Origin: Pseudoalteromonas sp. P1-25
Lineage (GTDB): Bacteria > Pseudomonadota > Gammaproteobacteria > Enterobacterales > Alteromonadaceae
Direction: 5' to 3'
DNA length: 64,000 nt
Assembly: GCF_001401805.1 (NCBI RefSeq)
Contig: NZ_LKDW01000019.1
Location: 1-64,000 of the forward strand
Shown here: piece by piece, positions 37,828 through 46,093 of the stretch
How the letters are laid out: each line of letters starts with the position of its first letter
Numbering within the stretch: the stretch's first letter is position 1
Translations under genes and position numbers: made by a program
The notes under the pieces: generated by a model
The model's database searches: none
What the model was told of the DNA's origin: nothing
What the model saw: only the letters and a program-made list of their open reading frames with translations

Positions 37828-38449
37828 TGTTAGACCAAATTGCTGTTTCTATTGATATTTCATTTGTAGTTAAGTCGGCAAATAACTGCCCTAGTGATAA
37901 TAAGCGTAGCACAGTAGCAAGTAGCTCACCGGCAGTTACTTTTAAAAAGTTAACTAACTGGCCCACTTTAATAGAGCCGTATTGCTTAACAAGTTCTAAC
38001 ACCGATGCTTGCAGCTCTGTTAAAGACTGAAAACCAGAATAGCGATGTAAAAGCTTTAAGTTATTGAGTGTTGGGTATACACGGATTTGTTTATCAGTAA
38101 CCAGTATTAAGTCGCGTCCATCTTGCTTAGCGATGGTTTGCTTTTCAATAAAACGTGCACGAAAGTCTTCGTCAGCAATTTTGCTTTGCGGTTTTACTTC
38201 TATAAATTTTTGCGTGCCGTCTGTGTGGGTAAGTAAAAAGTCAGGTGTGTAACGGCAAATACGGTTATCAAACTCATATTCATAACCTAGTGGTTGTGCC
38301 TCAAATGCGGCTATTGATGGTGAAAATTCAAAATGAAAACAGGCATCAAACTCTAAAGAGGATTCAACTAAACAGGTAGATTTATTTTTTTGACTAGCAA
38401 ATTTATGAAGGTTTTTAACACGGGAGTGTTTGAGTTTTCTTCTGTACAT
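37820..38449 (-). CDS. tnsA: TnsA, 5'-strand endonuclease
   Basis: 209 residues from ATG 38449 (MYRRKLKHSRVKNLHKFAS, the usual start of I-F3 TnsA). The frame is open to an ATG at 38470, inside a palindrome TAACCA-TT-TGGTTA (38464-38477). The nuclease core is Glu33 (SLEFD), Asp70 (YTPDF) and Glu84-x-Lys86 (IEVKPQ). It cuts the non-transferred strands, which makes transposition cut-and-paste. The C-terminal TnsA domain follows. Its promoter must lie within the transposon end, so TnsB binding could regulate it. Confidence 0.95.
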   Translation of the reverse strand: MYRRKLKHSRVKNLHKFASQKNKSTCLVESSLEFDACFHFEFSPSIAAFEAQPLGYEYEFDNRICRYTPDFLLTHTDGTQKFIEVKPQSKIADEDFRARFIEKQTIAKQDGRDLILVTDKQIRVYPTLNNLKLLHRYSGFQSLTELQASVLELVKQYGSIKVGQLVNFLKVTAGELLATVLRLLSLGQLFADLTTNEISIETAIWSNNV

Positions 38450-38487
38450 GTGAGTCAACCATCTAACCATTTGGTTAAATACTAGAC

Positions 38488-38557
38488 TATGCCACCTTAT
38501 ACTTCCAATTTATGCCATCTTTTAGTACAAATATGTCAACTTATACTTCAAACAACA
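38488..38557 (-). repeat. CAST right end (tnsA-proximal) with TnsB sites
   Basis: Terminus TGTTGTTTG on the minus strand. Three closely packed 18-bp sites at 38532-38549, 38511-38528 and 38488-38505 share the pattern GAAGTATAAG-TGGCATA. The first is identical to the outermost site of the left end. Confidence 0.92.
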
Positions 38558-38573
38558 CCAAATGAGGAATTTG

Positions 38574-38690
38574 GGTGGCAGTCTTACCAGCCACATCTCG
38601 GCACACACGTCACAAACTGTGGCTGCTCCCTTCCGGGCCTGACCAGGTTCGCCTGCTAGTGTTGCGAGAGGACCAATAAGACTACCATTG
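38574..38690 (-). ncRNA. ffs: 4.5S RNA of the signal recognition particle
   Basis: Minus-strand sequence contains the conserved apical domain CAGGTCAGGCCCGGAAGG and GAGCAGCC, and a closing helix formed by GGTAGTCTTATTGG with CTGGTAAGACTGCC. It is the scaffold for Ffh in co-translational targeting. Ends are approximate. The CAST inserted about 12-15 bp beyond the 3' end and leaves the RNA intact. Bases 38609-38640 are the protospacer of the CAST homing guide. Confidence 0.96.
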
Positions 38691-38714
38691 AGGGCCTTGG
38701 TTGGCGCGGGAAGG

Positions 38715-38743
38715 ATTATCTCTACTTTTGGAGTGTTATTCAA
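38715..38743 (-). promoter_or_regulatory. ffs: ffs promoter
   Basis: TTGAAT (38738-38743), 17-bp spacer, GATAAT (38715-38720), followed by a GC-rich discriminator typical of stable-RNA promoters. The same bases lie in a 10-bp inverted repeat GATTATCTCT / AGAGATAATC (38714-38723, 38743-38752), which could be chance or an operator. Confidence 0.75.
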
Positions 38744-38759
38744 GAGATAATCAAAAAAG

Positions 38760-38795
38760 AAAGTGCGATTGCATACTTCATATACAATCGCGGTT
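38760..38795 (-). terminator. Terminator of the DUF3014 gene
   Basis: GCGATTG / CAATCGC arms (38765-38771, 38785-38791) followed on the minus strand by ACTTTCTTTTTT. Confidence 0.7.
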
Positions 38796-38816
38796 AAAAA
38801 CAGCCTTTAATGCCTA

Positions 38817-39692
38817 TTAATTACGCTCTAACTCGGCTTTAATTTTACGCAGTGCTGCTTTTACTTTTTTCATGTTTTCTGGGCCCATACGTAATAGCTG
38901 TTTTTGTGCAGCCGGTAATTGCTCCCATTCAGAAAACGCATACTGATAAGTAACCGAGTCACGCAGTAGCGGTAACTCGCCTTCTGGCTCCGGTGTATCG
39001 AGTAATAACTCAATAGCATCTTCTAGGGTTTGATTAAATTCATCATCGCCGTAACCAATTTCACTGTACGCGCTGTTGATTAATGGCTTGTATTGCTCGT
39101 ACATGCGCACAGCTTGGGCGGCGCTCATGCTCGTAAATACTTTTACATACGGGGTGTAGCGCTCGTAGCTATTAGGGTCAATAGTTAAAATATCTCCTTC
39201 GTTCACGCTAAATTCTTCTTCTGGCTTAACTACGGGCGTGTGCTTTTTAGCAATTTTGCCTTTGGCAATGTTATCTATAAATACAACACCACGGCGAATT
39301 ACATCGTCGGTGACCATTAGGCTCATTACAGAGTCGCTTAGGTATTCATCCATTTTAGCAACCACTACGGTGTCGCTTTCATCAAGGGTTGGTAATGGCT
39401 CAACTTCAGGCTCTGGCTCAGCAGGACGCTGCGCTGGAACTGCAAGTTCAGCTGGTTTTTCTGGCTTTACCGAAGGCGCTTCAACCACAGGATCGTTTTC
39501 AGGTTTAAGCTCCATTACCGGTTGCTCTTTAGGTGTTTGCTCTACCTCTGTACGAGTTTGCGGCTCATCAGTGGGCGACAGCAAAACGAACGCAGCGGCA
39601 CACACTAAAATGATTAGAATAATAACGGCGAATAAAAAATTGTTTTTAGGCGGACGTTTTTGAACATCTGACGCTTCTGGTTTATCTGACAT
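38817..39692 (-). CDS. DUF3014 membrane-anchored protein
   Basis: 291 residues: short cytoplasmic N-terminus, one membrane segment (about 19-41), a Pro/Glu-rich linker (about 45-105) and a C-terminal periplasmic DUF3014 domain (FIDNIAKGKIAKKHTPVVKP, YQAYAF-like DSVTYQYAFSEWEQLPAAQK). Function unknown. It lies directly upstream of ffs on the same strand. Confidence 0.85.
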   Translation of the reverse strand: MSDKPEASDVQKRPPKNNFLFAVIILIILVCAAAFVLLSPTDEPQTRTEVEQTPKEQPVMELKPENDPVVEAPSVKPEKPAELAVPAQRPAEPEPEVEPLPTLDESDTVVVAKMDEYLSDSVMSLMVTDDVIRRGVVFIDNIAKGKIAKKHTPVVKPEEEFSVNEGDILTIDPNSYERYTPYVKVFTSMSAAQAVRMYEQYKPLINSAYSEIGYGDDEFNQTLEDAIELLLDTPEPEGELPLLRDSVTYQYAFSEWEQLPAAQKQLLRMGPENMKKVKAALRKIKAELERN

Positions 39693-39720
39693 ACAAACTC
39701 CATAAATTTAAATGCATATT

Positions 39721-39882
39721 ATACCAATCCGCAATAATACTTAATCATTTTGCGGGGCTAAACGTGTCACTACCTGCGTTAAAAAATTCTCATTTAGAAC
39801 AACTAAATAGCAAATTTTTTGCCTAGCTATCAACACGTTTTTCCAGCCTCAAAATAGATCACTTAATTAAGCGAATTGGTAT
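39721..39882. repeat. Dispersed intergenic repeat, copy B
   Basis: Starts ATACCAATCCGC and ends GCGAATTGGTAT: 12-bp imperfect terminal inverted repeats. Reverse complement closely matches copy A (19998-20205) except for about 45 missing bases. The 385-bp gap between the DUF3014 and patatin genes holds nothing else I can identify. Confidence 0.8.
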
Positions 39883-40077
39883 TACTCAGAGTACCCTGAG
39901 TGGAAAAAATTCACTATTGGTAATCACTATTACTTTAAATATAGGCTTTAGTATATAAACCTACACTTACTAATTAGAACAACCAGCCATAGTAACTCAG
40001 TTATTCTTTGATTCTTCTAGCTTAAAGACTTAAAGTTGATAAATAAAGAAAAGACGTTAAGCAGTTCAAGCATCACT

Positions 40078-41223
40078 ATGAAAATCCAGCAAGTTGACCC
40101 ACATAAACCTAAAATAGCCCTATTACTTACAGGTGGTGGCGCTCGCGCTGCTTATCAAGTAGGCGTACTCAAAGCGCTTGCCCATAGTATGCCCCGCACC
40201 GCACCATTGCCCTTTAGAATTATTAACGGCACTTCTGCAGGCGCGATCAATTCTGCAGCTTTAGCCTGCTATGCCTCGTGTGCGCATTTGGCGGTACGCA
40301 AGCTTGAGTCGGTATGGAAGAACTTTTCAACGTCTATGGTCTACAAAAGCGACTTTTTAAGTGTATTTGGCCATATCGCACGCAATATATTAACCAGTTT
40401 TCAGTCTGAGCACATAAACCATCCACCTGGCAGTTTGCTAAATAACCGCCCTTTACGTGGTTTATTAAACGAAATTTTAGACCTGCACCGCATTGAACGG
40501 AATTTACACCGCAATTATTTAGAAGCGATTTCTATTACGGCTTCAAGCTATACAACCGGTGACTCAGTTGCGTTTTTTCAGTCAAACACTAATAAGCCCT
40601 GGCAACGCGCTAAGCGAGAAGGGCGCCCAATGCGCATTAATGTTGAGCATTTAATGGCATCAAGTGCTATTCCTATGGTGTTTCCAAGTGTGAATGTGTT
40701 TAACCATTATTTTGGCGATGGCTCTATTCACCAGCTTTCACCACTCAGCCCATCTATTCACTTGGGCGCCGAAAAAATATTTATTATTGGTGTAGACCAG
40801 CCAAAAGAGTCTCACCCTGCAGGGTATTCGCCCCACTACCCTGGGCTTTCTGCTGTGGCTGGCCATTTACTCGATAGTGTATTTAGCGACACCATGCAAG
40901 CCGACCTTGAGCGCCTTGAGCGTGTAAATCGTACTTTGGGCCTGCTTCCGGCGCGCGACAAACATCAAGAGCTAAAACAAATAGATACCTGCATTATTAA
41001 CCCATCAAAAAACTTTAACGATATTGCCGCGCAATACTACAGCGATATGCCGTGGGCTATTAAGTTGCTGCTGCGCACAATTGGTGTAAAAAAACATTCG
41101 CAATCAAGTTTAACTAGCTATTTATTATTTGAAAAACGCTACACTCAGCACCTTATTCAAATTGGCTACGAAGATGGCATGAAAAAGCTCCCTGAAATAC
41201 GCCAATTTTTAGAGCTAGACTAA
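40078..41223 (+). CDS. Patatin-like phospholipase
   Basis: Ser-Asp dyad lipid acyl hydrolase. Oxyanion motif LLTGGGARAAYQVG, nucleophile GTSAGAINS (about residue 60), and catalytic Asp in FGDGSIHQ. ATG 40078 gives 381 residues; a TTG at 40036 would add 14 residues without homology. No signal peptide, so probably cytosolic or inner-membrane peripheral. Substrate unknown. Confidence 0.9.
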   Translation: MKIQQVDPHKPKIALLLTGGGARAAYQVGVLKALAHSMPRTAPLPFRIINGTSAGAINSAALACYASCAHLAVRKLESVWKNFSTSMVYKSDFLSVFGHIARNILTSFQSEHINHPPGSLLNNRPLRGLLNEILDLHRIERNLHRNYLEAISITASSYTTGDSVAFFQSNTNKPWQRAKREGRPMRINVEHLMASSAIPMVFPSVNVFNHYFGDGSIHQLSPLSPSIHLGAEKIFIIGVDQPKESHPAGYSPHYPGLSAVAGHLLDSVFSDTMQADLERLERVNRTLGLLPARDKHQELKQIDTCIINPSKNFNDIAAQYYSDMPWAIKLLLRTIGVKKHSQSSLTSYLLFEKRYTQHLIQIGYEDGMKKLPEIRQFLELD

Positions 41224-41233
41224 AGCAGTTGCT

Positions 41234-43207
41234 TTATTCAAGCCCATCAAGAAGGTAATGCTCTACTCGCTCTACCCGCCTTGGTTTACCTTGCAGTACC
41301 AGTACATCGTTTGCGCACAATGTGGTGTTGGTTGAGGGGTCGTCTATTTCTTGCCCCTCTCGGCGCAAAGCTTTTACGGTCACGCGGCGTTTAGATAAGT
41401 TAAGCTCGTCTATTGTTTTATCCACCGCATAGGCTTGATCCGGCAACGCAACTACGTGTAAGTATTCCAAGCGCTCAGAGGAGGTTTCTTCGCTGTCTTT
41501 AAAATAGCCGGCGTAAAAACTTTGCATAAGCGGGTAGCGATTACGGCGCTCTTTACTCACACGGCGCACAATGCGTGTCATTGGGACGCCCGACATCGAT
41601 AATACATGGGAAACCAACATTAAGCTTGCCTCTAGCGACTCAGGTACCACCTCAGTAACACCGAGCTCTTTTAAGTTGTTTAATTGGCTGTCATCGCGGG
41701 TTCTTATTAGTATTTTAACGTTGGGCGCCAGTTGCTTTATGGCATCTATAACCACGTGTGCGTGCTCAAGTTCTGTAAAGGTGATAATCACTAAGCGTGC
41801 TCGCTCTACCCCTGCGCACTTTAAAATATCTTTTTGTTTTACATAGCCAAATATTACCGGCTCACCTGCAGCTTTGCCCTCTTGTACCAAAATAGGGTTA
41901 CTTTCTATGGCAACGTAATCTATGGCTTCGGGTTTTAAAAATCGCGCTATAGTTTGTCCTACGCGTGAAAAGCCGCAAATAACCACATGATCGTTATATA
42001 AAGTGCTACTTTTAGGCTCGCTTTCCCTCGCCATACTGGGGTGATCTAAAATGCCTAATTGCTTTAAAATAAGTGGGGTTTTATCAATTAAAAATGGGGT
42101 TAGCGCCATCGAAAGCACCCCTAAGGCAATTAAAAATGAGGCTTGCTCTGAATTTAATAACGCATGCTGACTTGCCAAAGCAATAAGCACAAAGCCAAAT
42201 TCACCCATTTGCCACAGCATAATGCCGCACGCCAGCGAGTCTTGATTGCGCTCATGCATTAATCGGGCACTTAAAGCCAGCACGGTAATTTTTAATATTA
42301 ATAAACCAAATAACGCACCGATAATCACTACCCCATGAGAAAGCACAAATAAAATGTCGAGCTGCATTCCCACAGTGACAAAAAACAGCCCCATTAATAT
42401 ATCGCGAAAGGGTCTTATATCGGCCTCTAGCTGATGGCGGTAATGGCTCTCTCCTAGCATCATGCCGGCTAAAAATGCCCCAAGCGCCATAGATAAACCA
42501 AACATGTAAGTTAAAAAGCCGGCAAATAACGCCACCAAAATAGTAGTAAGTACAAACAGCTCATCGGTTCGTACCTGCGCTATTTCTTTAAATACTTTAG
42601 GCAACACCCATTTACCAATCGCCCACAGTAATAAGCACACAAACGCGCCTTTTGTTAGCGCAAATGCCAGCGCCCAACTAATACTTTGCGAGTCGCTTGA
42701 GGCAAACAATGGCAAAATAATAAGTAAGGGTACAACGGCAATATCTTGAAACAGCAATACGCCCACCGCCAGCTGGCCACGACGCTGATTTAGCTCGCCT
42801 GTTTCTTTTAATAGTTTTACTACCACAGCAGTTGAAGAAAGCGCCATAATTGTGCCAATGGTAAAACTGGTGAGTAAGGAAAAATCTAAGCAATATAAAA
42901 TAATAATGAAGAGCAAGCTGGTCACACCAACTTGTAACGAGCCCAGACCAAACACAATATTGCGCATAGCCATTAGCCGCGATATAGAAAATTCGAGCCC
43001 TAAACTAAACAGTAAAAATACGATGCCCAGCTCAGCAATAAACTCTATTTCGTGAGATTGAGTAAGCCAGCCAATGCCATGGCTACCGGCTAAAACACCC
43101 GTTGCTAAATACGCTAAAATAGGCGGCAAGCCGAGGCGCTTAAAAAACCATACAAAAAGTACCGCCGCCACTAATAAGCCAAAAATTTGAGCGTTTATAC
43201 TTTGCAA
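41234..43207 (-). CDS. CPA2 cation:proton antiporter with TrkA-N domain (KefB/YbaL-like)
   Basis: 657 residues: about 12 membrane helices (5-380), then a Rossmann TrkA-N domain beginning HVVICGFSRVGQTIARFLK (about 405) and a TrkA-C domain (about 570-650). Expected to export K+ or Na+ against H+. Length and architecture fit KefB/KefC/YbaL; glutathione gating cannot be judged. No KefF/KefG partner is adjacent. Confidence 0.9.
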   Translation of the reverse strand: MQSINAQIFGLLVAAVLFVWFFKRLGLPPILAYLATGVLAGSHGIGWLTQSHEIEFIAELGIVFLLFSLGLEFSISRLMAMRNIVFGLGSLQVGVTSLLFIIILYCLDFSLLTSFTIGTIMALSSTAVVVKLLKETGELNQRRGQLAVGVLLFQDIAVVPLLIILPLFASSDSQSISWALAFALTKGAFVCLLLWAIGKWVLPKVFKEIAQVRTDELFVLTTILVALFAGFLTYMFGLSMALGAFLAGMMLGESHYRHQLEADIRPFRDILMGLFFVTVGMQLDILFVLSHGVVIIGALFGLLILKITVLALSARLMHERNQDSLACGIMLWQMGEFGFVLIALASQHALLNSEQASFLIALGVLSMALTPFLIDKTPLILKQLGILDHPSMARESEPKSSTLYNDHVVICGFSRVGQTIARFLKPEAIDYVAIESNPILVQEGKAAGEPVIFGYVKQKDILKCAGVERARLVIITFTELEHAHVVIDAIKQLAPNVKILIRTRDDSQLNNLKELGVTEVVPESLEASLMLVSHVLSMSGVPMTRIVRRVSKERRNRYPLMQSFYAGYFKDSEETSSERLEYLHVVALPDQAYAVDKTIDELNLSKRRVTVKALRREGQEIDDPSTNTTLCANDVLVLQGKPRRVERVEHYLLDGLE

Positions 43208-43340
43208 ACTCGGCCTCCAGCGTCAATAAAACTAGGAAATGAGCCTTAAATATAGCAACCATATGTTTATCAAGCAATTTTAAAATATGGCATAAAAATA
43301 GCTTAGTTATTGCAAAGTAACACCCTGGGGGAAGATTTTA

Positions 43341-44237
43341 ATGGAAAATGTCCATATTTTGACACAACGCGTGTCTGGCCGCGGCGATTTTTTGCCGTTT
43401 TCAGCTGAGCAAACACACACAAACGAAACAGCGGCAACGCACGACTTAGTTACCGAGCTACAAACAAGCCTTGTAATAGAAGATGTATTGGCTATATATG
43501 CAAAATTTGCCAAACAACTACTTAACTTTTCTGGGCTGCAGTTTCAATCAACGCTCGGTACTGCACAAACCTCAGACAGTAACACCAATGCTAGCCCATA
43601 CTCTTACGATTTAGCTATTGGTCGTGAGCATTTAGGGCAGCTAATTTACTTTAGCCAATACCCTATTAGTAAGGCAATTGAAGCTAAATTACGTGCCTTG
43701 CACAGCGCCCTTGTATACCCACTGCGTAACGCAATGATGTATAGCCGAGTGTTAAAGCTTGCTACAAAAGATGCGCTCACCGGATTAAATAACCGCAGTC
43801 AATTTAATGACATTTTATCGCAAAAGCTCGAAAACTGTCGCCGTTACCAACGCCCTTTTAGTTTAATGCTGCTTGATTTAGATAACTTTAAACAAGTAAA
43901 TGACAATTATGGCCACAAAGTAGGTGACGATGTATTGAAAGAGTTTTCGCAGGTACTTTGCAGTAGCATACGTGGCACCGACTCTGTGTTTAGATTTGGT
44001 GGCGATGAGTTTTCTTTAATTATTGAAGACCCCGAATTCACTACAAATAAAGTGATTGCTGAGCGCATAATGCACTTAGTCAGAAACTCAAGCTTAATGG
44101 CTAAATACAAAGTAACCACCAGCATTGGCTTTACCCTAGCCAATAGCCAAGATTGCGAAACAGAGATATTCGCTCGTGCAGACAAAGGCTTATACAAAGC
44201 CAAAGCATCAGGACGTAACTGCGCTAAAGCCTATTAA
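43341..44237 (+). CDS. Diguanylate cyclase
   Basis: 298 residues: an N-terminal GAF-like sensory region (about 25-130) without membrane segments and a C-terminal GGDEF domain with intact FRFGGDEFSLII, so c-di-GMP synthesis is likely. No product-inhibition RxxD is evident before the active site. Followed by a good terminator. Confidence 0.92.
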   Translation: MENVHILTQRVSGRGDFLPFSAEQTHTNETAATHDLVTELQTSLVIEDVLAIYAKFAKQLLNFSGLQFQSTLGTAQTSDSNTNASPYSYDLAIGREHLGQLIYFSQYPISKAIEAKLRALHSALVYPLRNAMMYSRVLKLATKDALTGLNNRSQFNDILSQKLENCRRYQRPFSLMLLDLDNFKQVNDNYGHKVGDDVLKEFSQVLCSSIRGTDSVFRFGGDEFSLIIEDPEFTTNKVIAERIMHLVRNSSLMAKYKVTTSIGFTLANSQDCETEIFARADKGLYKAKASGRNCAKAY

Positions 44238-44256
44238 TATTTACGTAGCTGAATTA

Positions 44257-44292
44257 ATAAAAAAGCCTAGCTTCCCCCGCTAGGCTTTTTTA
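44257..44292. terminator. Bidirectional terminator after the diguanylate cyclase
   Basis: AAAAGCCTAG / CTAGGCTTTT, 10-bp arms and 9-nt loop, T-tracts on both strands; serves the cyclase and the convergent membrane-protein gene. Confidence 0.9.
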
Positions 44293-44337
44293 TTGCAAAA
44301 AACTTCATTCTAAAACGTTGCACTCATAGCTAAAGCC

Positions 44338-44697
44338 TTACAAATTAGGTTTATTTATATCAGCTGGTTTAACTAATTTATAAATAAGCAATGCTGCACA
44401 AAAGCCAAAAAAGAAGCCACTCACTAAATTTAATAATGCCGCAATACTTGCAAGCGGTGTTAATAATACTAATACCAGTGGAATACTCACCCCTAAAATA
44501 AAAAATAACCCGCCTTTGCCTAGCCAATAAGCAAGTAATAAAACGGCCGAAACGATGCCGCCGGTTACAGCATAACCAAGCGTAATAATATTTAGCTCTA
44601 GCAATACATTGGCTATAACGGCAACTAACGCTGTTATTACCATGCCTATAGGTGCTTTATTAACTAACGATAAGCCTACATGTGGCTGTTGACTCAT
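44338..44697 (-). CDS. Four-pass membrane protein, unknown function
   Basis: 119 residues with about four hydrophobic helices (15-35, 40-60, 65-85, 88-108). No family recognised. Starts immediately after tilS on the same strand (stop and start adjacent), so it is probably transcribed with it. Confidence 0.65.
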   Translation of the reverse strand: MSQQPHVGLSLVNKAPIGMVITALVAVIANVLLELNIITLGYAVTGGIVSAVLLLAYWLGKGGLFFILGVSIPLVLVLLTPLASIAALLNLVSGFFFGFCAALLIYKLVKPADINKPNL

Positions 44698-46002
44698 TTA
44701 TTTACACTCCCAAAAAATACCATTTTCGTCTTTATGCTTTTCACTTACAAAATATCCCACTACTTGTACAAGTTCATCGTTATAAAATATTAACGGCACA
44801 CGCCCTCTTAGCCATGGGGCTACTTTTGCATCTTTAAACCAATGTTTAAGCGTATTGCTTCCGGGTTTATTTACTGGCCTTATACGCACACTATTGCAAT
44901 TAAAACGCACTGTTACTTGTTCATTAGGTAATGGGGCTCGCAGGCCTTTGCCTTGTTGCTTTATTAATACGCGCCCATCATTAAGTAAAAGCTCATTATC
45001 TGTTAGCGCTTCATCAGCTAAGGGGGTGTGTGGTGTTACAAAATACAAAAAACCTTGATGGCGACGTATTTGCCCCTCACTTAAATCAACTTGCATTTGC
45101 GCATCTGCCTGCGCATTTATGGCTTGATTAATTATTTGCAAAAGCTGCTTTTGTGAGGGCATGACTTGGGTAAATAAGCTAAGCCAAGCACGCACTACAT
45201 TAGTTATACGCACATCGCTGTAAGTGGTTATTTGGCTAACACTCAATGCTTGTTGGGCGTTTATACTTTGTTTTAAGTCAAGCTCAGTGTATTCATCAAG
45301 TAGCGCTTGTTGTTGCTGTAGTAACTCAATGCTGCGCCCTGCACAGTGCTCAAATCCCTTAAAACGCTTTGCAAGTAAGGGGACTACACGTGCACGCAAA
45401 AAGTTACGATCAAATCGCTCATCGGTATTTGAGTCATCTGTAATATGCGTAATATTAAACTCTGTGGCAAAGTGCTCTATATCACTGCGCGTTATGTTTA
45501 AAAGCGGCCTGTAGCATATTCGCCCGCTAGGTAATTTACGCAATTTTTGCATTGCGCCTAACCCTTTTAAGCCAGAGCCGCGCTTTAAACGCAGTAAAAA
45601 TGTTTCTATTTGATCGTTTAAATGCTGCCCCAACAAAATAACACTGCCCACGGGGCTTAGCCCATCAAGCGCTTTGTAACGTGCCTCTCGAGCTTGCGCT
45701 TCAAGACTTGTTCGTGCTTGTGGGTTGATTGTTACCTGCGCGGCATTAAACGGAACATTTAGCTCAGTACATACGTTTTGGCAAAAGCGCTGCCAGTCAT
45801 TAGCGTACTGGCTTAAACCATGATTAACATAAATCGCGTTTACGTTTAACGTTGGTATTTCCTGCTTTAGTAAATGCATTACATGAAGCAACACCACCGA
45901 ATCCACACCACCCGAAAGCGCCACCGTAAAGTTATACTGCTGGTGCTTAAAAAAATGCTCAAGGGCCTGTTTAACGTGCTGATAAATGGGTGAAGCTTGC
46001 AT
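44698..46002 (-). CDS. tilS: tRNA(Ile)-lysidine synthase
   Basis: Converts C34 of tRNA-Ile(CAU) to lysidine. PP-loop ALSGGVDSVVLLH (about 27-39), GQHLNDQIETFLLRLKRGSG, substrate-binding and C-terminal domains (LKHWFKDAKVAPWLRGRVPL). Length 434 matches E. coli TilS (432). Follows accA, as in Enterobacteria. Confidence 0.96.
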   Translation of the reverse strand: MQASPIYQHVKQALEHFFKHQQYNFTVALSGGVDSVVLLHVMHLLKQEIPTLNVNAIYVNHGLSQYANDWQRFCQNVCTELNVPFNAAQVTINPQARTSLEAQAREARYKALDGLSPVGSVILLGQHLNDQIETFLLRLKRGSGLKGLGAMQKLRKLPSGRICYRPLLNITRSDIEHFATEFNITHITDDSNTDERFDRNFLRARVVPLLAKRFKGFEHCAGRSIELLQQQQALLDEYTELDLKQSINAQQALSVSQITTYSDVRITNVVRAWLSLFTQVMPSQKQLLQIINQAINAQADAQMQVDLSEGQIRRHQGFLYFVTPHTPLADEALTDNELLLNDGRVLIKQQGKGLRAPLPNEQVTVRFNCNSVRIRPVNKPGSNTLKHWFKDAKVAPWLRGRVPLIFYNDELVQVVGYFVSEKHKDENGIFWECK

Positions 46003-46041
46003 GGATACGCTTTAAATTTAATGTTTGCAGTATTTTAAAAC

Positions 46042-46068
46042 AAAAAAGCCGCATAAGCGGCCTTTTTT
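46042..46068 (-). terminator. Terminator between accA and tilS
   Basis: GCCGC / GCGGC hairpin with a 4-nt loop, flanked by A6 and T6 tracts; stops accA transcripts. Confidence 0.88.
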
Positions 46069-46093
46069 AATAATAAATGCAATGATTAGCTAA

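Larger units (their letters stand above)
20347..38557 (-). mobile_element. Tn7-like type I-F3 CRISPR-associated transposon (CAST) inserted beside ffs
   Basis: 18,211 bp. Both termini read TGTTGTTTGAAGTATAAG inward and are flanked by the 5-bp duplication CCAAA (20342-20346 and 38558-38562). Backbone on the minus strand: tnsA, tnsB, tnsC, then tniQ, cas8/5, cas7, cas6 and a CRISPR array; no Cas1, Cas2 or Cas3, as is normal for I-F3 elements. It therefore moves by cut-and-paste through TnsA and TnsB, targeted by Cascade-TniQ-TnsC. A guide in its own array matches ffs, 46 bp from the duplicated site. Cargo lies between tnsC and tniQ (Septu-like pair, xre, Ntn hydrolase) and at the far end (20.5-24.6 kb). 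All required genes look intact, so it is probably active or recently so. Confidence 0.97.

Noticed and set aside
20347..38557. Prophage or type I-F1 immune locus
   Set aside because: No structural phage genes, and no Cas1, Cas2 or Cas3; TnsABC, TniQ and defined ends show a transposon.
38522..38743. 73-codon minus-strand open frame over ffs
   Set aside because: It lies in the same strand as the SRP RNA and spans the transposon end; the sequence is explained by ffs and has no protein signature.
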